DNA of 49,331 nucleotides from Chloroflexota bacterium (GCA_003228195.2 QGNO01000012.1:1-49331); one strand, 5' to 3'; positions 8,338-16,271 are shown, counted from the first letter of the stretch. Notes: generated from the sequence alone by a model not told the origin. Made by a program: numbers and translations.

Positions 8338-8387
8338 CTCTGCTTTGCAATAAGAATCAGAGGTTCGAGGCCCATTATCACCCACCA
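8338..8387 (+). repeat. tRNA 3'-half fragment 3
   Basis: An anticodon-like loop TTTGCAA is followed by a variable region, GGTTCGAGG, ATCACCC and ACCA. It aligns with the fragments at 282 and 843 but has a one-base insertion in the T loop or stem. The downstream CCTTTCAGA also matches the sequence after the other two. Confidence 0.6.
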
Positions 8388-8468
8388 CCTTTCAGATGTA
8401 AGACACGGGAGAAATGGATGAGTGACCACAAGGTAATGCTACATAGCTTCTGAAAATAGGAACGAATT

Positions 8469-8669
8469 TTGGGTAAAAGTTTTTTTCATGCCAAGTTAAA
8501 ACCGCTGGACAGTGAGGCACAAACAGAGGGCTGTAGGCACTCGAACCCAGATGTCTGTGCGAATCACTCCCTCGTGGGCGTGTGTGCCTTTGTGAGAAAG
8601 GACGGTATTTGTCATCGTCCCCCAAATTCTTGGCCAAAACAGTTTCAGAAGCTTAGGGAAAACGTATGA
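8469..8669 (+). CDS. Small Cys-containing protein, candidate
   Basis: A TTG at 8469, with AGGAA about eight bases upstream, opens a 66-aa frame. It holds four cysteines at residues 22, 30, 39 and 48 and a well-formed motif of the type CAFVRKDGICHRPPNSWPKQF. The Cys spacing suggests a metal or redox site. The composition is protein-like (Pro and Trp in a conserved-looking block), which is unlike a chance frame. I cannot name a family with certainty. It lies downstream of the TATAATGC copy at 8319 and the third tRNA fragment. Confidence 0.5.
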   Translation: MGKSFFHAKLKPLDSEAQTEGCRHSNPDVCANHSLVGVCAFVRKDGICHRPPNSWPKQFQKLRENV

Positions 8670-8715
8670 CTACCAAATTCCCATACCACAGCGCTGACTG
8701 ATCAAGGAGGTTTCA

Positions 8716-9591
8716 ATGATATCCCTACCAACCACCGTGTTGGGCCGGACCGGCCTCAAGGTGACGCGTCTCGGCTACGGGGCAGCGCACCGCAAGCCCA
8801 TGGAAGACCCTCAGCGAGAGAGGATTTTGAACACTGTCCTTGATGCCGGAATCAACTACATAGACACCGCAGGCTGCTACGGTAATAGTGAAGAGTTGAT
8901 CGGGAGATACGTCTCGAACCGCCGTTCTGAATTCTACCTCGCGACTAAGTGCGGTTGTACCGTCTCCGACGACCGCTGGACCAAGAAAAGAGTCTTCGAC
9001 GACCTGCACCGAAGCCTCAAGCGTCTTAAGTCTGACTACGTAGATGTTATGCAGCCCCACAATCCACCTGTGGGAGAGGCAATCCGTGAGGAGCTTGTTG
9101 ACGCTTTGGTGGAGATGCGTGATCAGGGCAAAATCCACTGGATAGGCATCTCAACGACTCTTCCAGATCTACCAACATACTTGGAATGGGGAGTCTTCGA
9201 CGTTTTCCAGATTCCCTATTCTGCCCTGGAGCGTGATCACGAGGGATGGATAACGAAAGCTGCGAATGCGGGGATCGGCATTGTCATTCGAGGTGGAGTC
9301 GCTCTCGGCGAGCCAGGTGTGGGGAAAGGCGAGACGACCAGCCATTGGGAGAAGTACGACGAAGCGCGCCTAGACGACCTGCGCGACGAGGGTGAGAGTC
9401 GGACATCCTTAATACTGAGGTACACCTTGGCCCACCCTCATTCCGACACGAACATCGTGGGCACAACGAATCCCGATCACCTTTGGGAGAACGTCGCAGC
9501 TATCCAGCGAGGTCCTATGCCACCAGATGTCTACGCGGAAGTTCAGAGGCGGATGACAGAGGTGGGTGTATCGCCAGTAGATGTAGCTTGA
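8716..9591 (+). CDS. Aldo/keto reductase
   Basis: A 291-aa aldo/keto reductase (TIM barrel, NADPH-dependent). The catalytic set is visible: Asp50 in YIDTA, Tyr55 in GCYG, Lys78 in ATKCG, and His115 in MQPHN. The family reduces aldehydes and ketones or works in reverse on sugars. The start has AAGGAGG at ideal spacing. It stands alone between repeats, with no operon partner; the substrate is not predictable. Confidence 0.88.
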   Translation: MISLPTTVLGRTGLKVTRLGYGAAHRKPMEDPQRERILNTVLDAGINYIDTAGCYGNSEELIGRYVSNRRSEFYLATKCGCTVSDDRWTKKRVFDDLHRSLKRLKSDYVDVMQPHNPPVGEAIREELVDALVEMRDQGKIHWIGISTTLPDLPTYLEWGVFDVFQIPYSALERDHEGWITKAANAGIGIVIRGGVALGEPGVGKGETTSHWEKYDEARLDDLRDEGESRTSLILRYTLAHPHSDTNIVGTTNPDHLWENVAAIQRGPMPPDVYAEVQRRMTEVGVSPVDVA

Positions 9592-9633
9592 GGCAACCTC
9601 CCTGGGAAACTGGGCGCTGTTAGGTTGTGGCAT

Positions 9634-9712
9634 CCCTGACGGGTTATAATGCAGAAAAGGGGTTTTGAGCCCTCGGAGTTTACTGCAATCAAGCGGTTAC
9701 TTCAGCTGATAC
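9634..9712 (+). repeat. Direct repeat A with TATAATGC box (copy 3)
   Basis: The element starts CCCTGACGGG, has TATAAT at 9645-9650 followed by GCAGAAAAGGGG, and ends with CGGTTACTTCAGCTGA at 9694-9709. A second copy of the same two-part arrangement is at 9898-9971. The two copies flank the small basic gene on the minus strand. Confidence 0.6.
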
Positions 9713-9738
9713 GAAGTTATCCTCGAAGTTAATTGAAC

Positions 9739-9840
9739 TTACCCTACTGCTTTCTTGCCTTTCTTTACGATACGTTTTTCTTTTAGAGTTTTTCCCGCTT
9801 TCTTTTTACTCGTCTTTTGTGAATCTTGTCCTTTGGCCAT
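9739..9840 (-). CDS. Small lysine-rich basic protein (33 aa)
   Basis: The minus strand has an ATG at 9840 with AGAGGA four bases upstream. It encodes 33 residues with about 15 Lys or Arg: it starts MAKGQDSQKTSKKKAG and has KTLKEKR in the middle. Short basic proteins with this KxLKEKR core occur in other bacteria (for example actinobacteria) and look like nucleic-acid-binding proteins; that likeness is from memory and not checked. It is flanked by the direct repeats at 9634 and 9898. Confidence 0.65.
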   Translation of the reverse strand: MAKGQDSQKTSKKKAGKTLKEKRIVKKGKKAVG

Positions 9841-9897
9841 AAATTCCTCTTTTGTTTCTGTTTGCTACGTAATGTAAAAGTATTCCCCCGTGATGCC

Positions 9898-9971
9898 CCC
9901 CTAGCGGTTTATAATGCGCGAAGGGGTTCACCGGAAACGTACTCAACACAAACGGTTGCTTCAGCTGAAAA
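9898..9971 (+). repeat. Direct repeat B with TATAATGC box (copy 4)
   Basis: CCCCTAGCGGTTTATAATGCGCGAAGGGG (TATAAT 9910-9915) is followed by CGGTTGCTTCAGCTGA at 9953-9968. It matches repeat A at 9634 in both parts and lies upstream of the phosphotriesterase-like gene. A third copy of the CGGYTRCTTCAG block is at 12746-12760. Confidence 0.6.
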
Positions 9972-10025
9972 GTATTACCCAGTAATTACTCTATTACTGT
10001 CTACAGTAACACCAAATGACAGCAG

Positions 10026-10055
10026 TTTACACAGGCTTACGTTGTTAGGTATAAA
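10026..10055 (+). promoter_or_regulatory. Sigma-70-type promoter, TTTACA-18-TATAAA
   Basis: TTTACA (10026-10031) and TATAAA (10050-10055) are 18 bases apart and end 55 bases before the chosen ATG. The intervening GCTTAC and AGG are shared with the promoter at 14586-14615, which has the same spacing, so this looks like a conserved promoter class. Confidence 0.6.
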
Positions 10056-10110
10056 TGCCATCACGGGTTAACATGGGCACATGCCCGGCAATTATGAAGA
10101 GGTGAAAGTA

Positions 10111-11217
10111 ATGAGTGCAAATAAACAAAAAACCTTCGCGGGTAACGTACTGACCGTAAACGGCCTTGTGGATCCGGAAGAACTAGGCGTCACAATAATG
10201 CACGAACATATAATACTAGATATTTCGCTTGACCCGGTGCCAGAATTTAACGCGCCCGTTACCGATTTAGACCTTTGGCAGCAAAAACTTACTCTTGAGA
10301 ACCTTCACTCCGCGCGCGAGGGCAAACTTATAAAAGACAATTTCATGCTCACTGATGAAAGTGTTGCCGTCAAAGAATTGCAACACTTTAAGAATGAAGG
10401 GGGGAGGACAGTGGTCGAGGTTAGTAGCATAGGTCTAGGGCGGGATCCATTGGCATTGAGAAGAATCGCCAATAAGACCGGACTGAACATTGTGATGGGG
10501 TCCGGTTGGTATCGGACAGCTTACCATCCCTCGAATATGGACCAACGGACAGTGGAAGACTTGACGAAAGAAATAGTCCAAGACATCACAGTAGGCGTTG
10601 ATGGGACTGGAATACGCTCAGGCATAATCGGCGAGGTCGGAATCGAAGGCAATCCACTCAAGCCAAATGAAATCAAGAGCATCAAGGCATCCGCACGAGC
10701 CAGTCGTGAGACGGGAGCGGCAATATCGTTTCACAAGGGAGGGACGGACAGAGAGAAGCTAGAGGTGGCCGCCATCCTAAAAGAAGAAGGCGCAGAATTA
10801 TCGAGAGTGGTGTTCGGGCATAGTGACTGGTGGGCAGGAGATATCCCACTTCTGCTAGAGATACTCAAACTCGGCGCCTACGTACAGTTCGATATCCTCG
10901 GTCGCGTGGCCGCGCCAGTAGCCCGATATCCTAACAATCACGACCTGAACATTCTAAGTTTATACCCAGCAGCTAACGACGTCCTTGTAGCAGAGGCCAT
11001 ACCTCGCCTTATAGAAGCCGGATATGAAGACAAGATCCTGTTGGCACAGGACGTTTGCTGGAAAACCCAGCTTAAAGCTTACGGTGGTACGGGATACTCG
11101 TTCATACTAGAAAAATTCTTACCTTATTTGCGCACCAAGGGAGTCAGCGATCCTCAGATTGACAAAATGATGGTGGCAAATCCAATGGAAGTACTAACGC
11201 TGGCTGACGCCTCATAA
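10111..11217 (+). CDS. Phosphotriesterase-family metal hydrolase
   Basis: A 368-aa protein of the amidohydrolase superfamily, phosphotriesterase branch. The N-terminal MHEH gives the HxH metal pair. The bridging residue, usually a carboxylated Lys, appears to be Glu in IIGEVG. Further ligands are His in ISFHKGG, His in VFGHSD, and Asp in LAQDVC. Members act as lactonases, arylesterases or phosphotriesterases. I chose the ATG at 10111 because GAGGTGA lies before it; an ATG at 10081 is possible but has no ribosome site. It is likely read from the promoter at 10026-10055. Confidence 0.82.
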   Translation: MSANKQKTFAGNVLTVNGLVDPEELGVTIMHEHIILDISLDPVPEFNAPVTDLDLWQQKLTLENLHSAREGKLIKDNFMLTDESVAVKELQHFKNEGGRTVVEVSSIGLGRDPLALRRIANKTGLNIVMGSGWYRTAYHPSNMDQRTVEDLTKEIVQDITVGVDGTGIRSGIIGEVGIEGNPLKPNEIKSIKASARASRETGAAISFHKGGTDREKLEVAAILKEEGAELSRVVFGHSDWWAGDIPLLLEILKLGAYVQFDILGRVAAPVARYPNNHDLNILSLYPAANDVLVAEAIPRLIEAGYEDKILLAQDVCWKTQLKAYGGTGYSFILEKFLPYLRTKGVSDPQIDKMMVANPMEVLTLADAS

Positions 11218-11377
11218 TAGACCCGATGAAGTTCATCAATTAAGGCGGCGTATACACCTGATTGACAGCGTATCTCGGTGTACGTACCATCGTCGTGCTA
11301 AACAACGACTCGGACATTAATTACATCCGGCGCGATATGAAACATATAGCAAGGAATAGCCGGGGAAGGATACCTAA

Positions 11378-12718
11378 TTGATAAACGTCGAACTCAAACT
11401 GGACCTTTCCAGATCTAAGGCCTACTTTGATGAAGCCCGCAACTACTCCCCGCAAGGAGCTCCAGATGCCAAGGGCTGGAAACAAGATTTGTTCTACATC
11501 GAGCGAGCTAAGGGCAACCGATTGTGGGACCTAGACGGTAACGAGTACATAGACTACAACGCCGGCGCCGGCCCCATTATCCTAGGCCACTCATATGACG
11601 AACTGGACGAGGCGGTCATTCAAACCATCCGAAACGTAGGAGTGCAAGTTGCCCATCCTCACACCATCGAAGTGGATTTAACCAAGAAGCTGCGTGAAAT
11701 CATACCCTGTGCCGAGCAGACAGCATTTTGTAACGCTGGAACCGACACTCTGCAATACGCGGTGCGGATGGCCCGCACCTATACCGGTCGGAGTAAAGTG
11801 GTCAAGTTCGAAGGAGGCTACCACGGCTGGTCAGATGGACTGGCTATAAGCACAAATCCAGACTTAAGCACCGCAGGGCCAAGTTCTAGACCCAACGCAG
11901 TCGCCGATACGGCTGGTGTACTACCAGCTATCCTCGAGAACACAATTGTACTCCCATACAACGATCTGGACACTGCGAGCGAACGTCTCGAACGTGAGAA
12001 AAACAACATCGCTTGCGTTATCGTCGAACCGATCATACAAGGTCACGCCATTCTGCCAAAGCCAGGATTCCTTGAAGGTCTTCAAGATCTCTGTAACTCA
12101 TGCGATATCCCACTGGTCCTCGACGAGATTATCACCGGATTTAGGCACGACTTAGGTGGTTTGCAGAGCAAATGGGGCATCAAGGCAGACATGGCTGTCT
12201 ACGGCAAGTCTATGGCCAACGGATACGTCATCTCTGCAGTCACCGGGAAAGAGAAGTACATTTCGACCCTCTCACCCGATGGCCCAGCGTTCTTTTCCGG
12301 AACTTACAACGGAAACCCAGTGTCCTCAGCAGCAAGCTTGAAGACCATAGAAATATTAGGCCGTGACGGTTTCTACGAACGTCTCTACAAGCTAGGAGAC
12401 CTACTTCGGGGCGGAATAAACCAAGCCATTCGTAGACTGGGAATTAACGCTGTTTGCTACGGATACGGATCAACCTGGGGAATATTCTTCGACAGCACGC
12501 CTCCCTCAAACTACCGGGATGTAGTTTTCCAAAACGAGGCTGGTGGAGCAGAGAAGGGCGCGGCATACGCGAGATACATGCTCAATCACGGCATATTCAT
12601 TCAGCCGTCAAGGCCTGCCCGAGCTTTCCTTTACGCGGCCCATAGCGAGGATGATATACAACACACCATCGACGCGGCAACAGCATTCTTTGCCGACCAC
12701 GCTAGTGCTCTAAAATGA
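11378..12718 (+). CDS. Class III aminotransferase, GSA-aminomutase-like
   Basis: A 446-aa PLP enzyme of fold type I, class III. The segments LDEIITGFR (PLP-binding Asp) and YGKSMANGY (the Schiff-base Lys, about residue 276) are diagnostic, and the FxGTYNGNPV region matches glutamate-1-semialdehyde aminomutase relatives. As it stands alone, apart from heme genes, a catabolic aminotransferase or mutase role is as likely as a role in tetrapyrrole synthesis. The start is TTG with GGAAGGA eight bases before it; no closer ATG exists. Confidence 0.82.
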   Translation: MINVELKLDLSRSKAYFDEARNYSPQGAPDAKGWKQDLFYIERAKGNRLWDLDGNEYIDYNAGAGPIILGHSYDELDEAVIQTIRNVGVQVAHPHTIEVDLTKKLREIIPCAEQTAFCNAGTDTLQYAVRMARTYTGRSKVVKFEGGYHGWSDGLAISTNPDLSTAGPSSRPNAVADTAGVLPAILENTIVLPYNDLDTASERLEREKNNIACVIVEPIIQGHAILPKPGFLEGLQDLCNSCDIPLVLDEIITGFRHDLGGLQSKWGIKADMAVYGKSMANGYVISAVTGKEKYISTLSPDGPAFFSGTYNGNPVSSAASLKTIEILGRDGFYERLYKLGDLLRGGINQAIRRLGINAVCYGYGSTWGIFFDSTPPSNYRDVVFQNEAGGAEKGAAYARYMLNHGIFIQPSRPARAFLYAAHSEDDIQHTIDAATAFFADHASALK

Positions 12719-12745
12719 GCGATATTTACATCAGTTTTCGGTAAA

Positions 12746-12760
12746 CGGCTGCTTCAGTTA
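12746..12760 (+). repeat. CGGCTGCTTCAGTTA block (third copy)
   Basis: This 15-base block matches the ends of the direct repeats at 9694 and 9953. Here it precedes a TATAATGC box instead of following one. Confidence 0.45.
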
Positions 12761-12777
12761 GAGCTCGCTACTAATAT

Positions 12778-12805
12778 CCTAGCGGCTTATAATGCGGAAA
12801 AGGGG
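12778..12805 (+). promoter_or_regulatory. TATAATGC repeat, copy 5
   Basis: TCCTAGCGGCTTATAATGCGGAAAAGGGG, TATAAT at 12788-12793. It lies 40 bases upstream of the ATG of the decayed DUF4268-like gene, a normal promoter distance. Confidence 0.55.
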
Positions 12806-12832
12806 CAGGATTTCCTTCAGAGGAAGACAAAG

Positions 12833-13225
12833 ATGGCACAATCAAACCTGGGTCGACTTGAGCAAATTGAATTAAGGAAAATATGGATTAATGAAGCCGG
12901 GGAGTTCACGCCATAGCTTGCCCAAGACGGCAATCTCCGTTTGCCGGAAGACGCCATTGGCATAGAGCTGGAGCTGGAATCGCAAGAAAAGGTTATTGGT
13001 CCCTTCAGTGCCGACATTCTCTGTAAGGACACTTCCAATGCCTCTTGGGTTTTCATAGAAAACCAATTGAAATGTACAGACCACACTCATCTAAACCAGC
13101 TGCTCACATACGCTGCAACCTCCAAGCAGTAGCCATTATTTGAATAGCACGTCGTCTCACAGAGGAACATAGAGCGGCACTAGATTGGCTTAACGAGATA
13201 GCGATGAAAGGTTTCAGCTTTTCGG
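12833..13225 (+). pseudogene. Decayed DUF4268-like (PD-(D/E)XK-type) gene
   Basis: From the ATG at 12833 the frame reads like the N terminus of a DUF4268-family protein: LGRLEQIELRKIW, then EFTP, then a TAG at 12914 where the family has Trp, then IGIELELESQEKVIGPFSADILCKD and FIENQLKCTDHTHLNQLLTYAA. A frameshift near 13115-13125 moves the match to another frame (IARRLTEEHRAALDWLNE, ending near 13225), with a TGA again where Trp is expected. The family core has a nuclease-like ADIL..ENQL pattern. Two stops plus a frameshift and a missing C terminus show that it is a dead gene with its promoter still in place. Confidence 0.8.
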
Positions 13226-13275
13226 TCTGGTGCCGCTTATTTATTGTATCGGTCTGGCGCCGTTTATTTGTTGTA
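13222..13275 (+). repeat. Two-copy 27-bp tandem repeat
   Basis: A 27-base unit starting TCGGTCTGG is present twice in a row with about three to four differences. It lies where the DUF4268-like reading frame breaks off. Confidence 0.75.
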
Positions 13276-13372
13276 ATTGTTTTACTTGATATATAGTACA
13301 GAAAATTTGCTGGAGAACACATCAGTAAAATGACAATTGAGACTCTGGACTCCAAAGAAATACGAGTCAGTC

Positions 13373-13401
13373 AACGCTGATAGGTTATAATACACAAAAG
13401 T
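13373..13401 (+). promoter_or_regulatory. TATAAT repeat, copy 6
   Basis: GCTGATAGGTTATAATACACAAAAG; TATAAT is at 13386-13391, 62 bases before the start of the desaturase-like gene. It is a looser match to the dispersed motif (ACAC in place of GCGG). Confidence 0.5.
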
Positions 13402-13452
13402 TGAAGTAGAAAAGAGGGCGCAACCGCAATTATTCGAAAGTGAGGTTTTCGA

Positions 13453-14526
13453 TTGGTGAATATCATACCCGGACCATTTACAGTTGAAGGAAAGCAAGCA
13501 ACAGTCCAGAAAGAAATCAAGGAAAATTATGAAACCTATTTCGCACATGCAGTGAAAACCCGCATGTGGTTCGCAGACAGGCTGCCAGAACGTAAGGAAA
13601 TGGCTAAATATGGCCACATGGTCTCAGAAACCACTAAAGAGATACTGCTCGGCTTCCTTGGAGTGGAGTCATTCGTTGATGACTACGTCTTAGCTGGTAT
13701 AAACGGAGCTGGTAATAGTTTGGCAACAAGCGCCCTATATCTACAATGGGGCTGGGAAGAAAGAAGACACGGACAAACCTTTCGCCACTCTCTAATAGAC
13801 TCTGGTCTATATACACAACAATTTATAGATAAGTATTTGGATGATTGCAGAGAGGAACATTGGACTTTTGCAAATCAAACTGGGTACGAGGAAACTCCGC
13901 TATTAGCTGCTGCTTATGCCATATTCCAAGAACGACAAACTCGCTGGAATTACACTAACGTGAGACGCATACTTTGGAAAGAATATGGTAGCCCAACGAA
14001 CTCTGAAGGCAAACACATCCATCCAGCAATCGCTGGCGCCATAAGGTACCCGGAAACGGATGAGGGTGCTCACGAAGCTAACTTTACAAATATCACAAGA
14101 ATCTACATGAAATATTTCCCAGATCAAGCCCTTGATGCACTTCTAAAGGTATCTACCCACTATAGAATGCCGATAGTTCAGTTACCCAACGGCGATGAAT
14201 TCGTTAGGTGCGTCCTTGCCGCTGGGCTAGGCAATCCTAAAGATGTAATAAACGAGATAATGAATCCTGCGCTTCAAAGAATGGGATTATCCGATAGGCC
14301 AGCCTTACGGAAAGCAGTCCGGAATTTCCGACTGCTCCCTGAAGACGCCATCGTACACCTTCAGGGTAAACCCCTAAGTGGTATACCTGATGACGCCGCT
14401 ATACCCATTTATGAAATGCTTCCCTCGGGGGATTTCAACCTGACGCGACCTGCATCAGAAATCGATGCGACATGTGCTGTCCCCCATCCAATGACCCAAG
14501 ACGACGACGACGAGATAAATAAATAA
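13453..14526 (+). CDS. Ferritin-like diiron protein, acyl-ACP desaturase family
   Basis: A 357-aa helical protein with the diiron pattern of the soluble fatty-acid desaturase (type 2) family: a helix with Glu in GVESFVDDY, WGWEERRHG giving EExxH (about residue 100), and EGAHEANF near 215 as the second Glu/His pair. Such enzymes use oxygen to desaturate acyl chains carried on ACP. The best start is TTG at 13453 or GTG at 13456, with GAGG shortly upstream. The C terminus is a low-complexity acidic tail. The exact substrate is open, and a different diiron oxygenase role cannot be excluded. Confidence 0.68.
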   Translation: MVNIIPGPFTVEGKQATVQKEIKENYETYFAHAVKTRMWFADRLPERKEMAKYGHMVSETTKEILLGFLGVESFVDDYVLAGINGAGNSLATSALYLQWGWEERRHGQTFRHSLIDSGLYTQQFIDKYLDDCREEHWTFANQTGYEETPLLAAAYAIFQERQTRWNYTNVRRILWKEYGSPTNSEGKHIHPAIAGAIRYPETDEGAHEANFTNITRIYMKYFPDQALDALLKVSTHYRMPIVQLPNGDEFVRCVLAAGLGNPKDVINEIMNPALQRMGLSDRPALRKAVRNFRLLPEDAIVHLQGKPLSGIPDDAAIPIYEMLPSGDFNLTRPASEIDATCAVPHPMTQDDDDEINK

Positions 14527-14585
14527 CCCCTACTTACCGTTCTGTTTTTTGCGGAAAATTTTATTGCGACGCCCACTTCGATTGG

Positions 14586-14615
14586 TTTACAAAAGCTTAC
14601 AATATCAGGTATAAA
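14586..14615 (+). promoter_or_regulatory. Sigma-70-type promoter, TTTACA-18-TATAAA
   Basis: TTTACA (14586-14591) and TATAAA (14610-14615), 18 bases apart, lie 35 bases upstream of the GatC-like gene. The spacer shares GCTTAC and AGG with the promoter at 10026-10055. Confidence 0.65.
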
Positions 14616-14649
14616 TGCTAGGCATCCCAAACTAGAAGGAGAAACTACG

Positions 14650-14844
14650 ATGGCAGATACGCCACGGGTTTCCGAAGAGGAAGCACGCATCATCGCACGA
14701 GTCCATCAATTGGACCTTCCCCAAGACAGGATTGAGTCACTGATGAGGATGTTCAGCAGCTTTCTGATCGGATTTGATTCGGTGCGGACCATCGAAACCG
14801 ATGACAGAGAGCCGACAACGCTGGTTCCTTTCAAGGAGGAGTAG
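14650..14844 (+). CDS. GatC/AtzG-like small amidase subunit
   Basis: A 64-aa protein with the pattern of GatC and AtzG: a helix with IARVHQLDLPQDR, a second helix with LMRMFSSFLIGFDSVR, then REPTTLVPF at the end. In GatCAB and in the AtzE-AtzG pair the small subunit wraps around the amidase and is needed for its folding or activity. The amidase gene follows two bases after its stop, strong evidence for a two-subunit enzyme. AGAAGGAGA precedes the ATG. Confidence 0.72.
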   Translation: MADTPRVSEEEARIIARVHQLDLPQDRIESLMRMFSSFLIGFDSVRTIETDDREPTTLVPFKEE

Positions 14845-14846
14845 CT

Positions 14847-16271
14847 ATGCCCACAACCGCCAGGAACATGGAACTCTGCTTCATGAGCATAGACGAACTA
14901 GGAAGGCGGATCCGGTCCAAAGAGGTGTCACCGATCGAGGTCACGGAGGCTGTCCTTGCACGCATCCAGCAACACAATGAAGAGATGAGGGTGTACATCA
15001 CCGTCACCTCAGACATCGCATTGGAGCAGGCAAAGAAGGCAGATCAGGAAATTAGAGCCGGCAACTATATAGGCCCCATGCACGGGATACCGGTCTCATT
15101 GAAAGACAATATCTCCACCAAGGGAATCCGCACGTCGTGCGCCTCTATGGTAGCTCCCGACTGGGTTCCAGACGAGGACGCCACTGTATACGCCAGGCTC
15201 CGGAAGGCCGGGGCAGTGCTGGTTGGAAAAGCCAATCTAAACGAATATGCCTTCAGCATGAATCCTTCCTTTCCACCGCCACTCAACCCATGGAACTACG
15301 GGTGCACTCCCGCCGGGTCCAGTTCAGGTTCAGGCGTGGGTGTCGCAGCAGGCATGGTCCACGGATCAATAGGTTCCGACACTGGTGGATCCGGTCGGGC
15401 ACCAGCCAATGTCAATGGCGCTGTAGGACTCAAAGCGACCTACGGGCGGGTAAGTCGCTGGGGGGTCTTCCCGCTGAGCTATTCTCTGGACCACACCACG
15501 ATGATGACCCGAACCGTTCTGGACAGTGCAATCATGCTACAGGCTACGGCAGGCCATGACCCACGAGACGAGAACTCTTCAAAGGAAGTGCCTCCAAACT
15601 TCAGCGACAAGATAGGTCAAGACATCAAAGGGATGCGAATAGGACTTGCCAAAGGTTTCACATACGAAAATGTGGACCCGGACGTGATGTCCGTCATCCA
15701 GGCAGCGACCAATGTGTTCCGAAACCTGGGCGCCGAAGTTGAAGAACTTGAACTCCCATATGTGCAGCATTGCCTCAATACATACGCGGCAACTATGAAC
15801 CCGGAGGCGGCCACCATCCACTACCATAATCTGCGAGATCACCCTGAGAAGCTCGGGCAGGGAGCACGGGTCCGGCTCGACTTGGGTAACATGATACCCG
15901 CAACCGCGTATGTCCACGCTCAAAGGGTGAGGAAGCTGATGAGGGACGGCTACAAAGAAATATTCAAGAGTTTCGATGCCATCATCAGCCCTGGTTCGCC
16001 AACACGGACTGGCAAGGTGAGCGCTGATAGCACCGTTGTTGACGGCATGGAAGTGAACAACCGTGAATTACAGGACGGGTACACCAACACCTACAGTTTG
16101 ACGGGCCTACCAGCGATGGTGCTGCCAGGCGGTTTCAGTAGCGAGGGCACACCAATTGGGCTCCAGGTGGCCGGAAAGTGGTTCGACGAGGCAACTATGC
16201 TCAAGGTGGCCCACGCCTACGAGAAGGCGACTGGTTGGCACCTACGGCGCCCTCCTAACCCCGGAGAGTAG
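14847..16271 (+). CDS. Amidase-signature hydrolase 1 (GatA/AtzE-like)
   Basis: A 474-aa amidase-signature enzyme with the complete Ser-cisSer-Lys triad: Lys86 in VSLKDN, cis-Ser about 158 in AGSSSGSG, and the nucleophile Ser182 in SDTGGSG. The family hydrolyses amides, ureides and carbamates or, as GatA, transfers ammonia to Glu-tRNA. No gatB is near, so a stand-alone hydrolase with its GatC-like partner is likelier. An AAGGAGGAG ribosome site lies inside the end of the upstream gene. It ends three bases from the convergent ABC permease gene. Confidence 0.85.
   Translation: MPTTARNMELCFMSIDELGRRIRSKEVSPIEVTEAVLARIQQHNEEMRVYITVTSDIALEQAKKADQEIRAGNYIGPMHGIPVSLKDNISTKGIRTSCASMVAPDWVPDEDATVYARLRKAGAVLVGKANLNEYAFSMNPSFPPPLNPWNYGCTPAGSSSGSGVGVAAGMVHGSIGSDTGGSGRAPANVNGAVGLKATYGRVSRWGVFPLSYSLDHTTMMTRTVLDSAIMLQATAGHDPRDENSSKEVPPNFSDKIGQDIKGMRIGLAKGFTYENVDPDVMSVIQAATNVFRNLGAEVEELELPYVQHCLNTYAATMNPEAATIHYHNLRDHPEKLGQGARVRLDLGNMIPATAYVHAQRVRKLMRDGYKEIFKSFDAIISPGSPTRTGKVSADSTVVDGMEVNNRELQDGYTNTYSLTGLPAMVLPGGFSSEGTPIGLQVAGKWFDEATMLKVAHAYEKATGWHLRRPPNPGE

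Noticed and set aside
9826-10071. An 81-aa plus-strand ORF
   Set aside because: It overlaps the small basic gene's ribosome site and the direct repeat, and its sequence is not protein-like.
11218-11377. A structured RNA between the phosphotriesterase-like and aminotransferase genes
   Set aside because: There are only weak inverted repeats (TACACC and GGTGTA) with a long loop, not enough for a call.
12833-13225. Read-through of UAG and UGA as Trp in the DUF4268-like gene
   Set aside because: Both different stop codons and a frameshift would have to be bypassed; neighbouring genes use TGG for Trp and normal stops, so decay is simpler.
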